Shown here: one piece after another, positions 8,327 to 17,158 of the stretch
How the letters are laid out: the number at the start of each line of letters is the position of its first letter
How positions within the stretch are numbered: position 1 is the stretch's first letter
From: Acidobacteriota bacterium
GTDB taxonomy: Bacteria; Acidobacteriota; Polarisedimenticolia; J045
Direction of reading: 5' to 3'
Assembly (NCBI GenBank): GCA_017994815.1
Contig: JAGOJY010000026.1
Span: forward strand, 1 to 61,906
Length of the DNA stretch: 61,906 nucleotides
Made by a program: the position numbers and the translations under genes
The notes under the pieces: model-generated
What the model was told of the DNA's origin: nothing
The model's input: only the letters and a program-made list of their open reading frames with translations
Database searches by the model: none

Positions 8327-10123
8327 ATGCGCTCGATCCGCGGGATGCGCCGCAGGCTGACCGCCGGGCGGCTGCCCTTCCTGTGGCTGCTCGCCGATGC
8401 CGCGCTCGTGGCGCTGGTCGCCGGGCCGGCCGAGGTCCTGCTGCTCTACCTGCTGAGCCCCGGCGTACCGCTCACCCTCGGCGGGTTCGTGGCGACGCTG
8501 GCCGCCCTGCTGCCGCAGGTGGTCGCGGTGTTCGTCCTCGCCGGGCCGCTCCTGGTGCTGCTCGCGACCGCGCTGTCGGTCGGGCGGAGCACGCGCCGCG
8601 GGATCACGACGCGGTACGTCCTGCGCTTCGCCCTGCTCGACGCGGCGCTCCTGGCGCTGGCGACCGCGTACCAGTGGCGCTCGGCCGCCGAACTCCTGGC
8701 CGACCCGGCGCGGACGGCTCTGGCCCTGACGCAGAGCGCGCTGGTCGCGGCGACGGTCGTCCTCGCCGCGCTGGTCGTGGCGGACCTGCGCTGGCCCGGG
8801 CGCGTCGGCGCGCCGTGGATCCTCGCGGTCACGCTCGGCACGGTCGTCGCGCTCGGCATCGCGACCGAGATCCGCCGCGTGCGGCTGCCGGCGCCGCGCC
8901 CGATCGAGATGCCCGGGTTCGCCGCCTCGCGCGACCTGCTCCTGCTCGAGATCCCGGGGCTCGGCGCGGACGAGCTGGCGCGCTACTCCGAGATCGGCGC
9001 GATCCCGGGCCTCGCCGGGCTGCGTGAACGGGGCGCGCTGTTCACGATCGACGGCGGGCCGGCCACCGACGCGCTCGCGCTGCACGCGACGCTGATCACG
9101 GGGCGCGAGCCGGCCGCCCACGGCCTGATCGGCTCGCGGCGCTACCGCCCGGTCGGATCGTCGCGCAGCTTCGCGATCTTCCCCGAGGGGTTGTTCCTGC
9201 GCGCGCTGCTCCCGACGCCGCTGTGGTCCGGCGAGGCGGTGGACCACACCGCGCTGCGCGTCGCGGCGCTGCCGGACATCGCCCGCGCGTTGGGAGTGCC
9301 CGCGGCGATCGTCGGCGACCCGCTCGGCTGGCGCGCCACCACCGGCCGCCTGCTCGTCGTCCGGCGCGACGCGCTCGCGGGGGGGGCCGCGATCGGCGTC
9401 GGCGCGGACGCGCCGCCGGTCGCGTGCCCGGCGATCGCCGAGACGCTCGCGGAGCGGTTCTTCGACCCGCCAGCGGCGGAACTCGCCGGAACACCGGCGC
9501 TCGAAGCGCGGGTGCGCCGCTCGCTGGAGGAGGATCTGTGCGCGCTGGCCGTCGCGCGCGAGGTCGTCGCCGGCGCGCGCTTCCCGCTGCTGCACGTGCG
9601 GCTCGGCGGTCACCTGCGCGTCGCGCGGCAGTTCGCCGGCTGGCGCGAGGTGACGCCGGCGCGCGGGGCCTCGCAGGGCGAGATCGACGCGTACGGGCGG
9701 ACGATGGCGCGCTACGTGCGCGAACTCGACCCGGCCCTCGGCGCGCTCCTCGAAGCAGCGGGGAAGCGTTCCCTGGTCGCGGTGGTGTCGCCGGCCGGGA
9801 TGCGCGAGCGGCAGGACCTCGGGCGGCTCGCCGAGGCGCTCGCCGGCGCGAGCGGGCGCACCGCGGACCTCGACGGCCCGCCCCCCGGGCTCCTGCTGCT
9901 CGCCGGCGAGGGCGTGGCGCGGCGCCGCGCCGCATCGGGCGAACTCCCGCTGACGTCGGTCCTGCCGACGTTGCTGTGGGGCGTGGACCTCCCGGCGGCC
10001 GAGGACATGGGGCCGCTGGCGCAGCGCGCGTTCACCCGCGAGTACCTCGCCTCGCACCCGCTGGTCACGGTCGCCGGGTACACCGCGCCCGCGGCCCCGC
10101 GCGGCGGCCCGGCATCGGATTGA
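8327..10123 (+). CDS. Membrane protein with alkaline-phosphatase-superfamily domain
   Basis: 598 residues from the ATG at 8327. About five membrane helices fill residues 1-190 (for example VVAVFVLAGPLLVLLATAL). From about 195 to 590 there is a domain resembling type I phosphodiesterases/nucleotide pyrophosphatases: DLLLLEIPGLGADEL, then LRERGALF, then HATLITGREPAAHGLIG. The usual first metal-binding Asp-Gly is replaced by E-I-P-G, and the normal nucleophile position is unclear, so catalysis is doubtful. In-frame ATGs at 8315 and 8318 are alternatives; 8327 is preferred because CATGAT lies 7 bases before it, matching the leaderless-like spacing of other genes here. It is divergent from pyrK. 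Confidence 0.65.
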   Translation: MRSIRGMRRRLTAGRLPFLWLLADAALVALVAGPAEVLLLYLLSPGVPLTLGGFVATLAALLPQVVAVFVLAGPLLVLLATALSVGRSTRRGITTRYVLRFALLDAALLALATAYQWRSAAELLADPARTALALTQSALVAATVVLAALVVADLRWPGRVGAPWILAVTLGTVVALGIATEIRRVRLPAPRPIEMPGFAASRDLLLLEIPGLGADELARYSEIGAIPGLAGLRERGALFTIDGGPATDALALHATLITGREPAAHGLIGSRRYRPVGSSRSFAIFPEGLFLRALLPTPLWSGEAVDHTALRVAALPDIARALGVPAAIVGDPLGWRATTGRLLVVRRDALAGGAAIGVGADAPPVACPAIAETLAERFFDPPAAELAGTPALEARVRRSLEEDLCALAVAREVVAGARFPLLHVRLGGHLRVARQFAGWREVTPARGASQGEIDAYGRTMARYVRELDPALGALLEAAGKRSLVAVVSPAGMRERQDLGRLAEALAGASGRTADLDGPPPGLLLLAGEGVARRRAASGELPLTSVLPTLLWGVDLPAAEDMGPLAQRAFTREYLASHPLVTVAGYTAPAAPRGGPASD

Positions 10124-10238
10124 TTTGACGGGCTCGTGAAGCTGGGTCGATCATCGCCGCCATTCACGGTCCGGCTGGGGCAGCCGGTGCCGCTCGCGTC
10201 GCCCGCACGCGGGTCCGCACGATTGGGGAGATGTCGCG

Positions 10239-13190
10239 ATGAAACCGGGGGACGTCGTGGCGCGTCGCGTCGGCGCGCTGTGCGCGGGGATCTGCCTGTT
10301 CGTCTGCACGGCGGCGGTGCTGGGCGGCGAGGCCGAGGAATTCACGTACCTGCACGCGGGACGGCCGGTCGTGCTGCGCGCCGCGGCCCACGTGGTCGCC
10401 GTGCCCTCGGCCGCGCGCCTCGCCGGGACCGGCGCGTGGCGGCGTGACGCGCGCGGCGCCGCGCCGGCGCTGGCGGCGCACGGGCTCGAACTCCTCGAGC
10501 GCGAGGCCGCGGCAGGGAAGGCCGCCACCGCGCGCATCGCGGGCACGGCGCTGCAGCTCGCGCGGGAGCAGGGCCTGCCGGCCCAACCGGTGTTCGAACT
10601 CGGGCCCGCGCTCAAGGTGGCGTCGGACGAGGTGATCGTCGCGTTCGACGGGCCGGCCGACGCCGAAACCGCGCGCGAGTTCATCCGCCGGCACGCCGAC
10701 GGGCTGGGCCTCGTCGGCGTCCGCCCGCTCCGGCCGCGCACGTTCGTCGTCCGGATCGCGCGCGCCGAGTTCGGCCGCGCGTTCGACGTCAGCCGCGCGC
10801 TGGCGGCGCTTCCGGGCGTTTCCTACGCCGAGCCGAACCTCCTCAGCGTCCTCGACGCCCCCGTTCCCGAGCCGCGGCCGGCGTTCGAGCCGCCGGCGCC
10901 GCGCCCGGCCAAGCCGGAGCGGTTGGGTGGACCGCAGGCGGGACCGCCGGCGGGACCGCCGGCGCCCCCGCCGGCCGCGCCGGGCTGGGTCACGCTGGTG
11001 CAGGAGGACTTCGAGGATGCGCCGCAGGACTGGATCACCGCCTTCGCCGACGGCGCCACCGCGGCCCAGCCGGCGCTGACGCAGGCCCGCGCCCACTCCG
11101 GCACCGGCGCGGCCTACATGACCGGCGGCGGGGCGGCCGGCGTGGCGCCGCCCGGCCCCTACCCGGTGTTCTGCGACGCGCTGATGTTCAGCCCGGTGTT
11201 CGACCTCGCCGGGTTCGAGGAGGCGTACGTCGAGGCGTGGTTCTTCGCCCGCTACGAGGACCCGCGGCTCGACCCGTTCCAGCTCTGGGACTTCGGGCAG
11301 CTCGCGCTCTACGACCCGAATACCGGCGAACTCGCGGGAGAACTCCTGGCGACGGTCTACACCGGCGATCTCACGGCCGACCCGACCACCCGCAACGGCT
11401 GGCGGCGGGTGCTGTTCCGCGTGCCGCCGGCGATGCGGCGCGACGGCGTGCAGGTGCTGGTCCGCTTCATCAGCGACGAGAGCAACGGTGCCGAGGGGAT
11501 GTACGTGGACGATGTGCGCGTGGTGGCCAGCGCCGACGTCGACGCCAGCCCGCTCGGCAACGACACCTACGGCGGGCGGCAGTACGAGCTGAGCAACGCC
11601 GGCCAGCTGGCCGGGCTGGGCGGGCCGGGGCAGGACCTCGGCGCGCCGGAGGCGTGGGAGCACGCGGGCGTGGACCCGGGCATCGTCCTCGCGATCATCG
11701 ACAGCGGCGTCGAGCCGCACGAGGACCTGAACCTCGTGACCGGGTACGACGCCGACACCGGCGGCGTGGGCGGGGCGCCGAAGAGCGCGGGCGACAACCA
11801 CGGGCAGGCCTGCGCCGGCAACGCCGGGGCGATCGCCGGCAACGGGCTCGGCGTCGCCGGCACCGCGCCGGGCGTGAAGATCATGCCGGTCCACTTCGGC
11901 ACGTCCGACGCGGCGACCGCGACCGCGATCGACCTCGCGGTCGCCCACGGCGCGCACATCCTGAGCAACTCGTGGGGCTGGGTCGGCGCGCCGAACGCGA
12001 CGATCGAGGCCGCGGTCAACGACGCGCTCGCCGCCGGGCGCACGGTGCTGTTCGCGGCCGGCAACGGGCCGGACCGCCCGCCGTTCACGTACCAGACGGT
12101 CTTCCCGTGCTCGATGACCGAGACCACCGACGTGATCTGCGTCGGCGCCTCGAGCCCGACCGACGAGCACAAGAACGCGTCGAGCAGCGACGGCGTCCAC
12201 ACGTGGGGCTCGAGCTACGTCGGGCCGGGGCCGGACGTGGTCGCGCCGGGGCCCTGGAGCTACACGACCGACCGGCCGGGCGCGGCGGGCTACAACGCCG
12301 ACCCGGCGGTGTCGGGTCTCGACGCGGACTACACGCACGACTTCGGCGGCACCTCCTCCGCCACGCCGAAGGTCGCCGGGATCGCGGCGCTGCTGCTGTC
12401 GCTGGACCCGACGCTGACGCCGGGGCAGGTGAAGTCGATCCTGCGCGAGTCGGCGCAGGACATCGACGCGGCGGGGTTCGACGACCGCACCGGCGCCGGG
12501 AGGGTCGACGCGCTGGCGGCGGTGCTGCTCGCCGGCGGCGGGCAGAACCCGGCGCCGACGCTGAACCAGTTGTCGCCCTCCGCCGCGACGGCGGGCGGGC
12601 CGGCGTTCACGCTCGTCGTCACCGGCAGCGGCTTCGTCTCGGGTTCGCAGGTCCTGTGGAACGGCGGTGCGCGGCCGACCACGTTCGTCGGGTCCACCGA
12701 GCTGCGCGCGCAGATCTCCGCCGCCGACATCGCCTCCGGCGGGCAGGCGCAGGTCACCGTGACCAGCCCGCCCCCGGGCGGCGGGACCTCGGGCGCGCTC
12801 GCGTTCGCGATCACGGTCCCGGCCGGCCCCGACCTCGTGGCGTCGTGGACGGCGCTGGCCCAGAAGTGCAAGGTCAAGAAGGGGACGATCAAGTGCTCGC
12901 TCAAGGGGTCGGTCAACGTCCGCAACTCGGGGACGGAGATCGCGCCGAAGAGCACCGTCGCATTCGTCGTGTCAGACGACCCCGTCCTCGACGGCGAGGA
13001 CGGGCTGCTGCGGTTCGGCTCGACGGCCAAGCTGAAGCCCGGCGCGAGCAAGCGCGTGAAGCTCGCGTACAAGATCCCGACCGGCTACACGGCGTCGGGG
13101 CTGTACGTTCTCGCCTTCGTGGACGCGGAAGGGATCGTGGCGGAGAGCGACGAGTCGAACAACCTCGCGAGCGCCGGCCCGGTTCCCTGA
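10239..13190 (+). CDS. Secreted multidomain subtilisin-like protease (S8)
   Basis: 983 residues. Order: signal peptide (1-30), a propeptide-like domain (about 125-210, ending GVSYAEPNLL), a Pro-rich linker, a beta-sandwich of the MAM/concanavalin type (about 250-433, ending MYVDDVRVV), the subtilase domain (445-765), a TIG/IPT Ig-like domain (770-860) and a CARDB domain (863-983). The triad is D488 (IIDSGVE), H521 (DNHGQ) and S706 (GGTSSATP); the oxyanion Asn lies in AAGNGPD. The ATG follows GGGGAG at 8-base spacing. It is probably exported to the surface or medium. A TTGACG/GATCAT pair around 10125-10154 is a possible promoter. A strong hairpin follows the stop. Confidence 0.9.
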   Translation: MKPGDVVARRVGALCAGICLFVCTAAVLGGEAEEFTYLHAGRPVVLRAAAHVVAVPSAARLAGTGAWRRDARGAAPALAAHGLELLEREAAAGKAATARIAGTALQLAREQGLPAQPVFELGPALKVASDEVIVAFDGPADAETAREFIRRHADGLGLVGVRPLRPRTFVVRIARAEFGRAFDVSRALAALPGVSYAEPNLLSVLDAPVPEPRPAFEPPAPRPAKPERLGGPQAGPPAGPPAPPPAAPGWVTLVQEDFEDAPQDWITAFADGATAAQPALTQARAHSGTGAAYMTGGGAAGVAPPGPYPVFCDALMFSPVFDLAGFEEAYVEAWFFARYEDPRLDPFQLWDFGQLALYDPNTGELAGELLATVYTGDLTADPTTRNGWRRVLFRVPPAMRRDGVQVLVRFISDESNGAEGMYVDDVRVVASADVDASPLGNDTYGGRQYELSNAGQLAGLGGPGQDLGAPEAWEHAGVDPGIVLAIIDSGVEPHEDLNLVTGYDADTGGVGGAPKSAGDNHGQACAGNAGAIAGNGLGVAGTAPGVKIMPVHFGTSDAATATAIDLAVAHGAHILSNSWGWVGAPNATIEAAVNDALAAGRTVLFAAGNGPDRPPFTYQTVFPCSMTETTDVICVGASSPTDEHKNASSSDGVHTWGSSYVGPGPDVVAPGPWSYTTDRPGAAGYNADPAVSGLDADYTHDFGGTSSATPKVAGIAALLLSLDPTLTPGQVKSILRESAQDIDAAGFDDRTGAGRVDALAAVLLAGGGQNPAPTLNQLSPSAATAGGPAFTLVVTGSGFVSGSQVLWNGGARPTTFVGSTELRAQISAADIASGGQAQVTVTSPPPGGGTSGALAFAITVPAGPDLVASWTALAQKCKVKKGTIKCSLKGSVNVRNSGTEIAPKSTVAFVVSDDPVLDGEDGLLRFGSTAKLKPGASKRVKLAYKIPTGYTASGLYVLAFVDAEGIVAESDESNNLASAGPVP

Positions 13191-13198
13191 GCGGGGGA

Positions 13199-13224
13199 GG
13201 GGACCGGCGTCGCCGGTCCCCTTT
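13199..13224 (+). terminator. Hairpin terminator after the subtilase gene
   Basis: GGGGACCGGC, a GTC loop and GCCGGTCCCC form a perfect 10-bp stem, followed by TTT. It starts 8 bases after the subtilase stop and lies before pyrR, so it separates the two transcripts. The T tract is short, as expected at this G+C content. Confidence 0.65.
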
Positions 13225-13261
13225 GACCGCCTGCGGGCGGCGTGCTAGATACCCCGTTCGC

Positions 13262-13285
13262 CGCCGCGGTCGCGGCGCGCGGAGG
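13262..13285 (+). promoter_or_regulatory. pyrR leader hairpin next to the ribosome binding site
   Basis: CGCCGC, loop GGTC, GCGGCG (13262-13277) is a 6-bp all-GC stem placed 3 bases before the Shine-Dalgarno GGAGG (13281-13285), which lies 5 bases before the pyrR ATG. PyrR proteins bind pyr mRNA hairpins, and in some bacteria act by blocking translation; such a role here is an inference. A weak -10-like TAGATA is at 13244. Confidence 0.35.
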
Positions 13286-13290
13286 GGTCG

Positions 13291-14022
13291 ATGAGCGCCG
13301 GCACCGTCCTGATGAACGCGGAGGAGATCGACCGCGCGCTGGCCCGCATGGCGCACCAGATCCTGGAGGTCGCGGGCGAGCCGAACGACCTCGCACTGGT
13401 CGGCATCCGCAATCGCGGCGTGCCGCTGGCGCGGCGCCTCGCCCAGCGCATCGCCCACGCCCAGGACGTGGAGCCCGCGGTCGGCACGCTCGACATCAAC
13501 CTCTACCGCGACGACCTGTCGATCGTCGCCGCGCACCCTGTCGTGCGCCGCACCGAGATCCCGTTCCCGATCGAGGAGAAGAGGATCGTCCTCGTCGACG
13601 ACGTGCTCTACACGGGGCGGACGATCCGCGCCGCGATGGACGCCTTGATCGACCTCGGCCGGCCGCGCGTGATCCGGCTGGCGGTGCTGATCGACCGCGG
13701 CGGGCGCGAGCTGCCGATCCACGCCGACTTCGTCGGCCGGACGTTCATGGTCGGCCCGGAGCAACTCGTGGACGTGCGGCTCTCGGAGTCCGACGGCGGC
13801 CCGGACGAGGTGCTGCTCTCGACGATCGAGCGCGAGGCGCCGCCACCCCCGCCGCGGAGCCACGCGCGGCCGGCGGGGCCGGCCCCGCGGCCGGTCAACG
13901 CCAAGCCCGACCGCGCCGCGCCGCGCCGGCGCGCGCCGAAGGGCAAGCCCGCGCCGAAGCCCCGCGCCCCGCAGGGCAAGCGCGCGCCGGGCAAGACGCG
14001 CCGGCGGAGGCCGCGCCGATGA
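13291..14022 (+). CDS. pyrR: Bifunctional PyrR: pyr mRNA-binding regulator / uracil phosphoribosyltransferase
   Basis: 243 residues. The first about 180 are a normal Pyr[24 protein letters not shown] and the PRPP loop [14 protein letters not shown]. The family is usually 175-190 residues. Here the last 60 or so are a Pro/Ala/Arg/Lys-rich tail with almost no acidic residues (for example [19 protein letters not shown]). PyrR senses UMP/PRPP and controls pyr gene expression by binding RNA. It heads the pyrR-pyrB-pyrC-purC operon and overlaps pyrB by 4 bases. The tail may add RNA affinity. Confidence 0.95.
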   Translation: MSAGTVLMNAEEIDRALARMAHQILEVAGEPNDLALVGIRNRGVPLARRLAQRIAHAQDVEPAVGTLDINLYRDDLSIVAAHPVVRRTEIPFPIEEKRIVLVDDVLYTGRTIRAAMDALIDLGRPRVIRLAVLIDRGGRELPIHADFVGRTFMVGPEQLVDVRLSESDGGPDEVLLSTIEREAPPPPPRSHARPAGPAPRPVNAKPDRAAPRRRAPKGKPAPKPRAPQGKRAPGKTRRRRPRR

Positions 14023-14972
14023 GCCTGCGCAGCCGCCACCTGCTCGGCATCGCGCCGCTCGAGCCGGCCGAGATCGTCTCCGTCCTCGACACCGCCGAGA
14101 CGTTCGTCGAGGTCTCGGGGCGCGAGATCAAGAAGGTCCCGACGCTGCGCGGCAAGACCGTCATCAACTTCTTCGTCGAGCCGTCGACCCGCACCCGCAC
14201 CTCGTTCGAGGTCGCCGAGAAGCGCCTGTCGGCCGACACGCTCAACATCACCGCCTCGTCGAGCAGCATCGTCAAGGGCGAGACCCTGCTCGACACGGCG
14301 CGCAACCTCGAGGCGATGAACCCCGACTTCATCGTCATGCGGCACCCCGAGCCCGGGGCGCACCAGCTGCTCGCGCGCGTGTGCCGGGCCTCGATCATCA
14401 ACGCCGGCGACGGGCCGCACGAGCACCCGACGCAGGCGCTGCTCGACGCGATGACGATCCGCCAGCGCTTCGGCCGGCTCAGCGGCCTGAAGGTGGTGAT
14501 CCTCGGCGACATCCGCCACAGCCGCGTCGCACGCTCGAACATCCACCTGCTGACGAAGATGGGCTCGGAAGTGATCGTCTGCGGCCCGCCGACGCTGATC
14601 CCGCTCGGGATCGAGTCTCTGGGGGTCAAGGTCAGCTTCCACCCCGACGAGGCGATCGAGAACGCGGACGTGGTGATGGTGCTGCGCATGCAGCTCGAGC
14701 GGCAGAAGCTGGGGTACGTCCCGAGCCTGCGCGAGTACGCGAAGCTGTACGCGCTGACGCCGGCGCGGCTCGAGCGCGCGCGGCCCGAGGCGATCGTGAT
14801 GCACCCCGGACCGATGAACCGGGGCGTGGAGATCGACGGCCCGCTGGCAGACGGCCCGCGGTCGGTGATCCTGGACCAGGTGGCGAACGGCGTCGCCGTC
14901 CGGATGGCGGTGCTGTACCTGTTGGCGGGAGGGGAGCGTGAGGATGCTGCTGCGGCGGGCGCGGGTCGTTGA
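14019..14972 (+). CDS. pyrB: Aspartate carbamoyltransferase catalytic subunit
   Basis: 317 residues, normal length. It makes carbamoyl-aspartate from carbamoyl phosphate and aspartate. The carbamoyl-phosphate loop STRTRTSF is at 56-63, with [11 protein letters not shown] and [11 protein letters not shown] further along. The ATG overlaps the pyrR stop (ATGA). No regulatory pyrI subunit is visible; pyrC follows directly with a 35-base overlap, an order common for the PyrB-PyrC complex type. Confidence 0.97.
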   Translation: MSLRSRHLLGIAPLEPAEIVSVLDTAETFVEVSGREIKKVPTLRGKTVINFFVEPSTRTRTSFEVAEKRLSADTLNITASSSSIVKGETLLDTARNLEAMNPDFIVMRHPEPGAHQLLARVCRASIINAGDGPHEHPTQALLDAMTIRQRFGRLSGLKVVILGDIRHSRVARSNIHLLTKMGSEVIVCGPPTLIPLGIESLGVKVSFHPDEAIENADVVMVLRMQLERQKLGYVPSLREYAKLYALTPARLERARPEAIVMHPGPMNRGVEIDGPLADGPRSVILDQVANGVAVRMAVLYLLAGGEREDAAAAGAGR

Positions 14973-16215
14973 TCCCGCGAGCGGTCTGGACGACCTCCGC
15001 GATGTCCTGGTCGAGGGCGGCCACATCGCCCGCGTCGCGGCGCGCATCACGCGCCGCGAGGGGGTGACGCTCGACCTCGACGGGCTGGTGCTCGCGCCGG
15101 GCTTCATCGACATGCACGTCCACCTGCGCGAGCCGGGGCAGGAGTGGAAGGAGACGATCGCCAGCGGTTCCGCCGCCGCGGTGGCGGGCGGCTTCACCGC
15201 GGTCGCGGCGATGGCCAACACCGAGCCGGTCAACGACAACCGTGCGGTGACCGAGATGATCCTCGGCGAGTCCCGGCGCCACGCCGCGTGCCGGGTCTAC
15301 CCGGTCGGCGCGGTCTCGAAGGCGCTCGCGGGCAAGGAGCTGGCCGACATCGGCGAGATGGTCGCGGCCGGCGCGGTCGCGGTCTCCGACGACGGCAAGC
15401 CGGTGATGGACGGGTCGTTGATGCGGCGGGCGCTGGAGTACAGCCGCATCTTCGGTGTCCCGGTGCTCGCGCACGAGATGGACGCGCAGCTCGCGGCCGA
15501 CGGCGTGATGCACGAGGGCGAAGTCTCGACGATGCTCGGGCTGCCCGGCATGCCTCCGTCGGCCGAGGAGACGATGATCGCGCGCGACCTGTTGCTGGCC
15601 GAGGACACCGGCGGCCGGCTCCACGTGCAGCACGTCTCGACCGGCCGCGCGCTGACGCTGATCCGGCTCGCGCGCCGGCGCTCGATCGTCGTCACCTGCG
15701 AGGCCACGCCGCACCACCTGACGCTGACCGACCAGGGGCTGGTCGGCTACGACACCAGCCTAAAGATGAACCCGCCGCTGCGGCCGGAGGCCGACCGCGC
15801 GGCGCTGGTGCGCGGGCTGAAGGACCGCGTGATCGACGCCATCGCGACCGACCACGCGCCGCACCACGTGGACGAGAAGGCGGTCGAGTTCGCGCGGGCG
15901 CCTTTCGGGACGATCGGACTCGAGACCGCCGTGCCGGTGCTGCTGACGCGGCTGGTCCACGAGGGCGGCCTGCCGCTCGCGCGGCTCGTCGAACTGCTCT
16001 CGACCGGGCCGGCGCGCGCGCTGAACGTGCAGGGCGGGACGATCGAGGCCGGCGCACCGGCGGACCTGACGGTCCTCGACCTCGAGCGCGAGGGGGTGAT
16101 CGACCCCGAGGCGTTCCGCAGCAAGGCGCGCAACACGGCGTTCCGCGGCTGGCCCGTACGCGGCGCGGCGGTGATGACGATCGTCGGCGGCCGCGTCGTG
16201 CACGACGCGCGCTGA
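14938..16215 (+). CDS. pyrC: Dihydroorotase
   Basis: 425 residues, class I dihydroorotase length. It closes carbamoyl-aspartate to dihydroorotate. Zinc ligands are visible in [12 protein letters not shown] (H60, H62), HEMD and HVQHVSTG, and the catalytic Asp lies in IATDHAPHH. The start is given as GTG at 14938, 5 bases after GGAGG; an in-frame ATG at 14944 is equally possible. It overlaps the end of pyrB by about 35 bases. The active-site residues are present, so it is not the inactive PyrC-like partner found with some PyrB enzymes. Confidence 0.95.
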   Translation: MRMLLRRARVVDPASGLDDLRDVLVEGGHIARVAARITRREGVTLDLDGLVLAPGFIDMHVHLREPGQEWKETIASGSAAAVAGGFTAVAAMANTEPVNDNRAVTEMILGESRRHAACRVYPVGAVSKALAGKELADIGEMVAAGAVAVSDDGKPVMDGSLMRRALEYSRIFGVPVLAHEMDAQLAADGVMHEGEVSTMLGLPGMPPSAEETMIARDLLLAEDTGGRLHVQHVSTGRALTLIRLARRRSIVVTCEATPHHLTLTDQGLVGYDTSLKMNPPLRPEADRAALVRGLKDRVIDAIATDHAPHHVDEKAVEFARAPFGTIGLETAVPVLLTRLVHEGGLPLARLVELLSTGPARALNVQGGTIEAGAPADLTVLDLEREGVIDPEAFRSKARNTAFRGWPVRGAAVMTIVGGRVVHDAR

Positions 16216-16236
16216 CCGGGAGAAACGGGAGGCCGG

Positions 16237-17127
16237 ATGGCTGCCGTCAAGGAAACGCATCTGCCCGGGCTGAAACTGGTCTCGCGCGGGAAGGTCCGCG
16301 ACATCTACGAGCACGGCGAGGACCTGCTCCTGGTCGCGACCGACCGCATCTCGGCCTTCGACGTCGTCCTGCCGCAGCCGATCCCGGACAAGGGGAAGGT
16401 CCTGCACCAGGTCAGCGCGTTCTGGTTCCGCTGGTGCCGGGCGCTGGTGCCGAACCACACGCTGGCCGACCGCGTGGAGGAGTTCCCGGCGGACCTGCAG
16501 GCCCACCGGGACGTGCTCGCCGGGCGGACCGCGCTCGTCCGCCGCGCGCGGATGTACCCGATCGAGTGCGTGGCGCGCGGCTACCTCTCCGGCTCGGGCT
16601 GGAAGGAGTACCGCGAGCAGGGGACGGTCTGCGGGATCCGCCTGCCGCAGGGGCTGCGCGAGTCGGACCGCCTGCCGCAGGCGATCTTCACGCCCGCGAC
16701 GAAGGAAGAGACCGGCCACGACCTCAACATCTCGTTCGACGGGGCGGTGCGCATCATCGGACCCGAGGCCGCCGAGACGCTGCGCCACCTGACGCTCGAG
16801 ATCTACAACCGCGCCGCGGCGCACGCCGAGCAGCGCGGGATCATCATCGCCGACACCAAGTTCGAGTTCGGGCTGATCGACGGAAAGGTCGCGATCTGCG
16901 ACGAGATGCTGACCCCCGACTCGTCCCGCTTCTGGCCGAAGGACGGGTACCGCCCGGGCGGCCCGCAGCCCTCGTTCGACAAGCAGTTCGTGCGCGACTA
17001 CCTGGAGTCGATCCGCTGGGACAAGACACCGCCGGCGCCCGACCTGCCGGACGACGTGGTCCAGGGCACCCGTCGCCGCTACATCGAGGCGCTCGAGATT
17101 CTCACCGGCTCCTCCCTCGATTCGTAG
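16237..17127 (+). CDS. purC: SAICAR synthetase
   Basis: 296 residues, the longer purC form. It joins aspartate to CAIR in purine synthesis, using ATP. The start region SRGKVRDIYEHGE and ATDRISAFDVVLPQPIPDKG are family hallmarks, with RGYLSGSGWKEY and DTKFEFG downstream. GGGAGGCC just before the ATG is a good ribosome binding site. It follows pyrC by 21 bases, so a purine gene is joined to the pyr operon. Confidence 0.97.
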   Translation: MAAVKETHLPGLKLVSRGKVRDIYEHGEDLLLVATDRISAFDVVLPQPIPDKGKVLHQVSAFWFRWCRALVPNHTLADRVEEFPADLQAHRDVLAGRTALVRRARMYPIECVARGYLSGSGWKEYREQGTVCGIRLPQGLRESDRLPQAIFTPATKEETGHDLNISFDGAVRIIGPEAAETLRHLTLEIYNRAAAHAEQRGIIIADTKFEFGLIDGKVAICDEMLTPDSSRFWPKDGYRPGGPQPSFDKQFVRDYLESIRWDKTPPAPDLPDDVVQGTRRRYIEALEILTGSSLDS

Positions 17128-17128
17128 A

Positions 17129-17146
17129 GGCCGCAGGCAGGCGGCC
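17129..17146. terminator. Bidirectional hairpin between purC and nagZ
   Basis: GGCCGC, a 6-base loop and GCGGCC form a perfect 6-bp stem in the 31-base gap between the convergent purC and nagZ stops. There is no T tract on either side, so this is a possible rather than a proven terminator. Confidence 0.4.
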
Positions 17147-17158
17147 CGCATCGAAGAC

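Noticed and set aside
13199..13224. PyrR-type attenuator made by the hairpin before pyrR
   Set aside because: It lies 8 bases after the subtilase stop, upstream of the weak pyrR -10, and no alternative antiterminator fold was found, so it is better read as the subtilase terminator.
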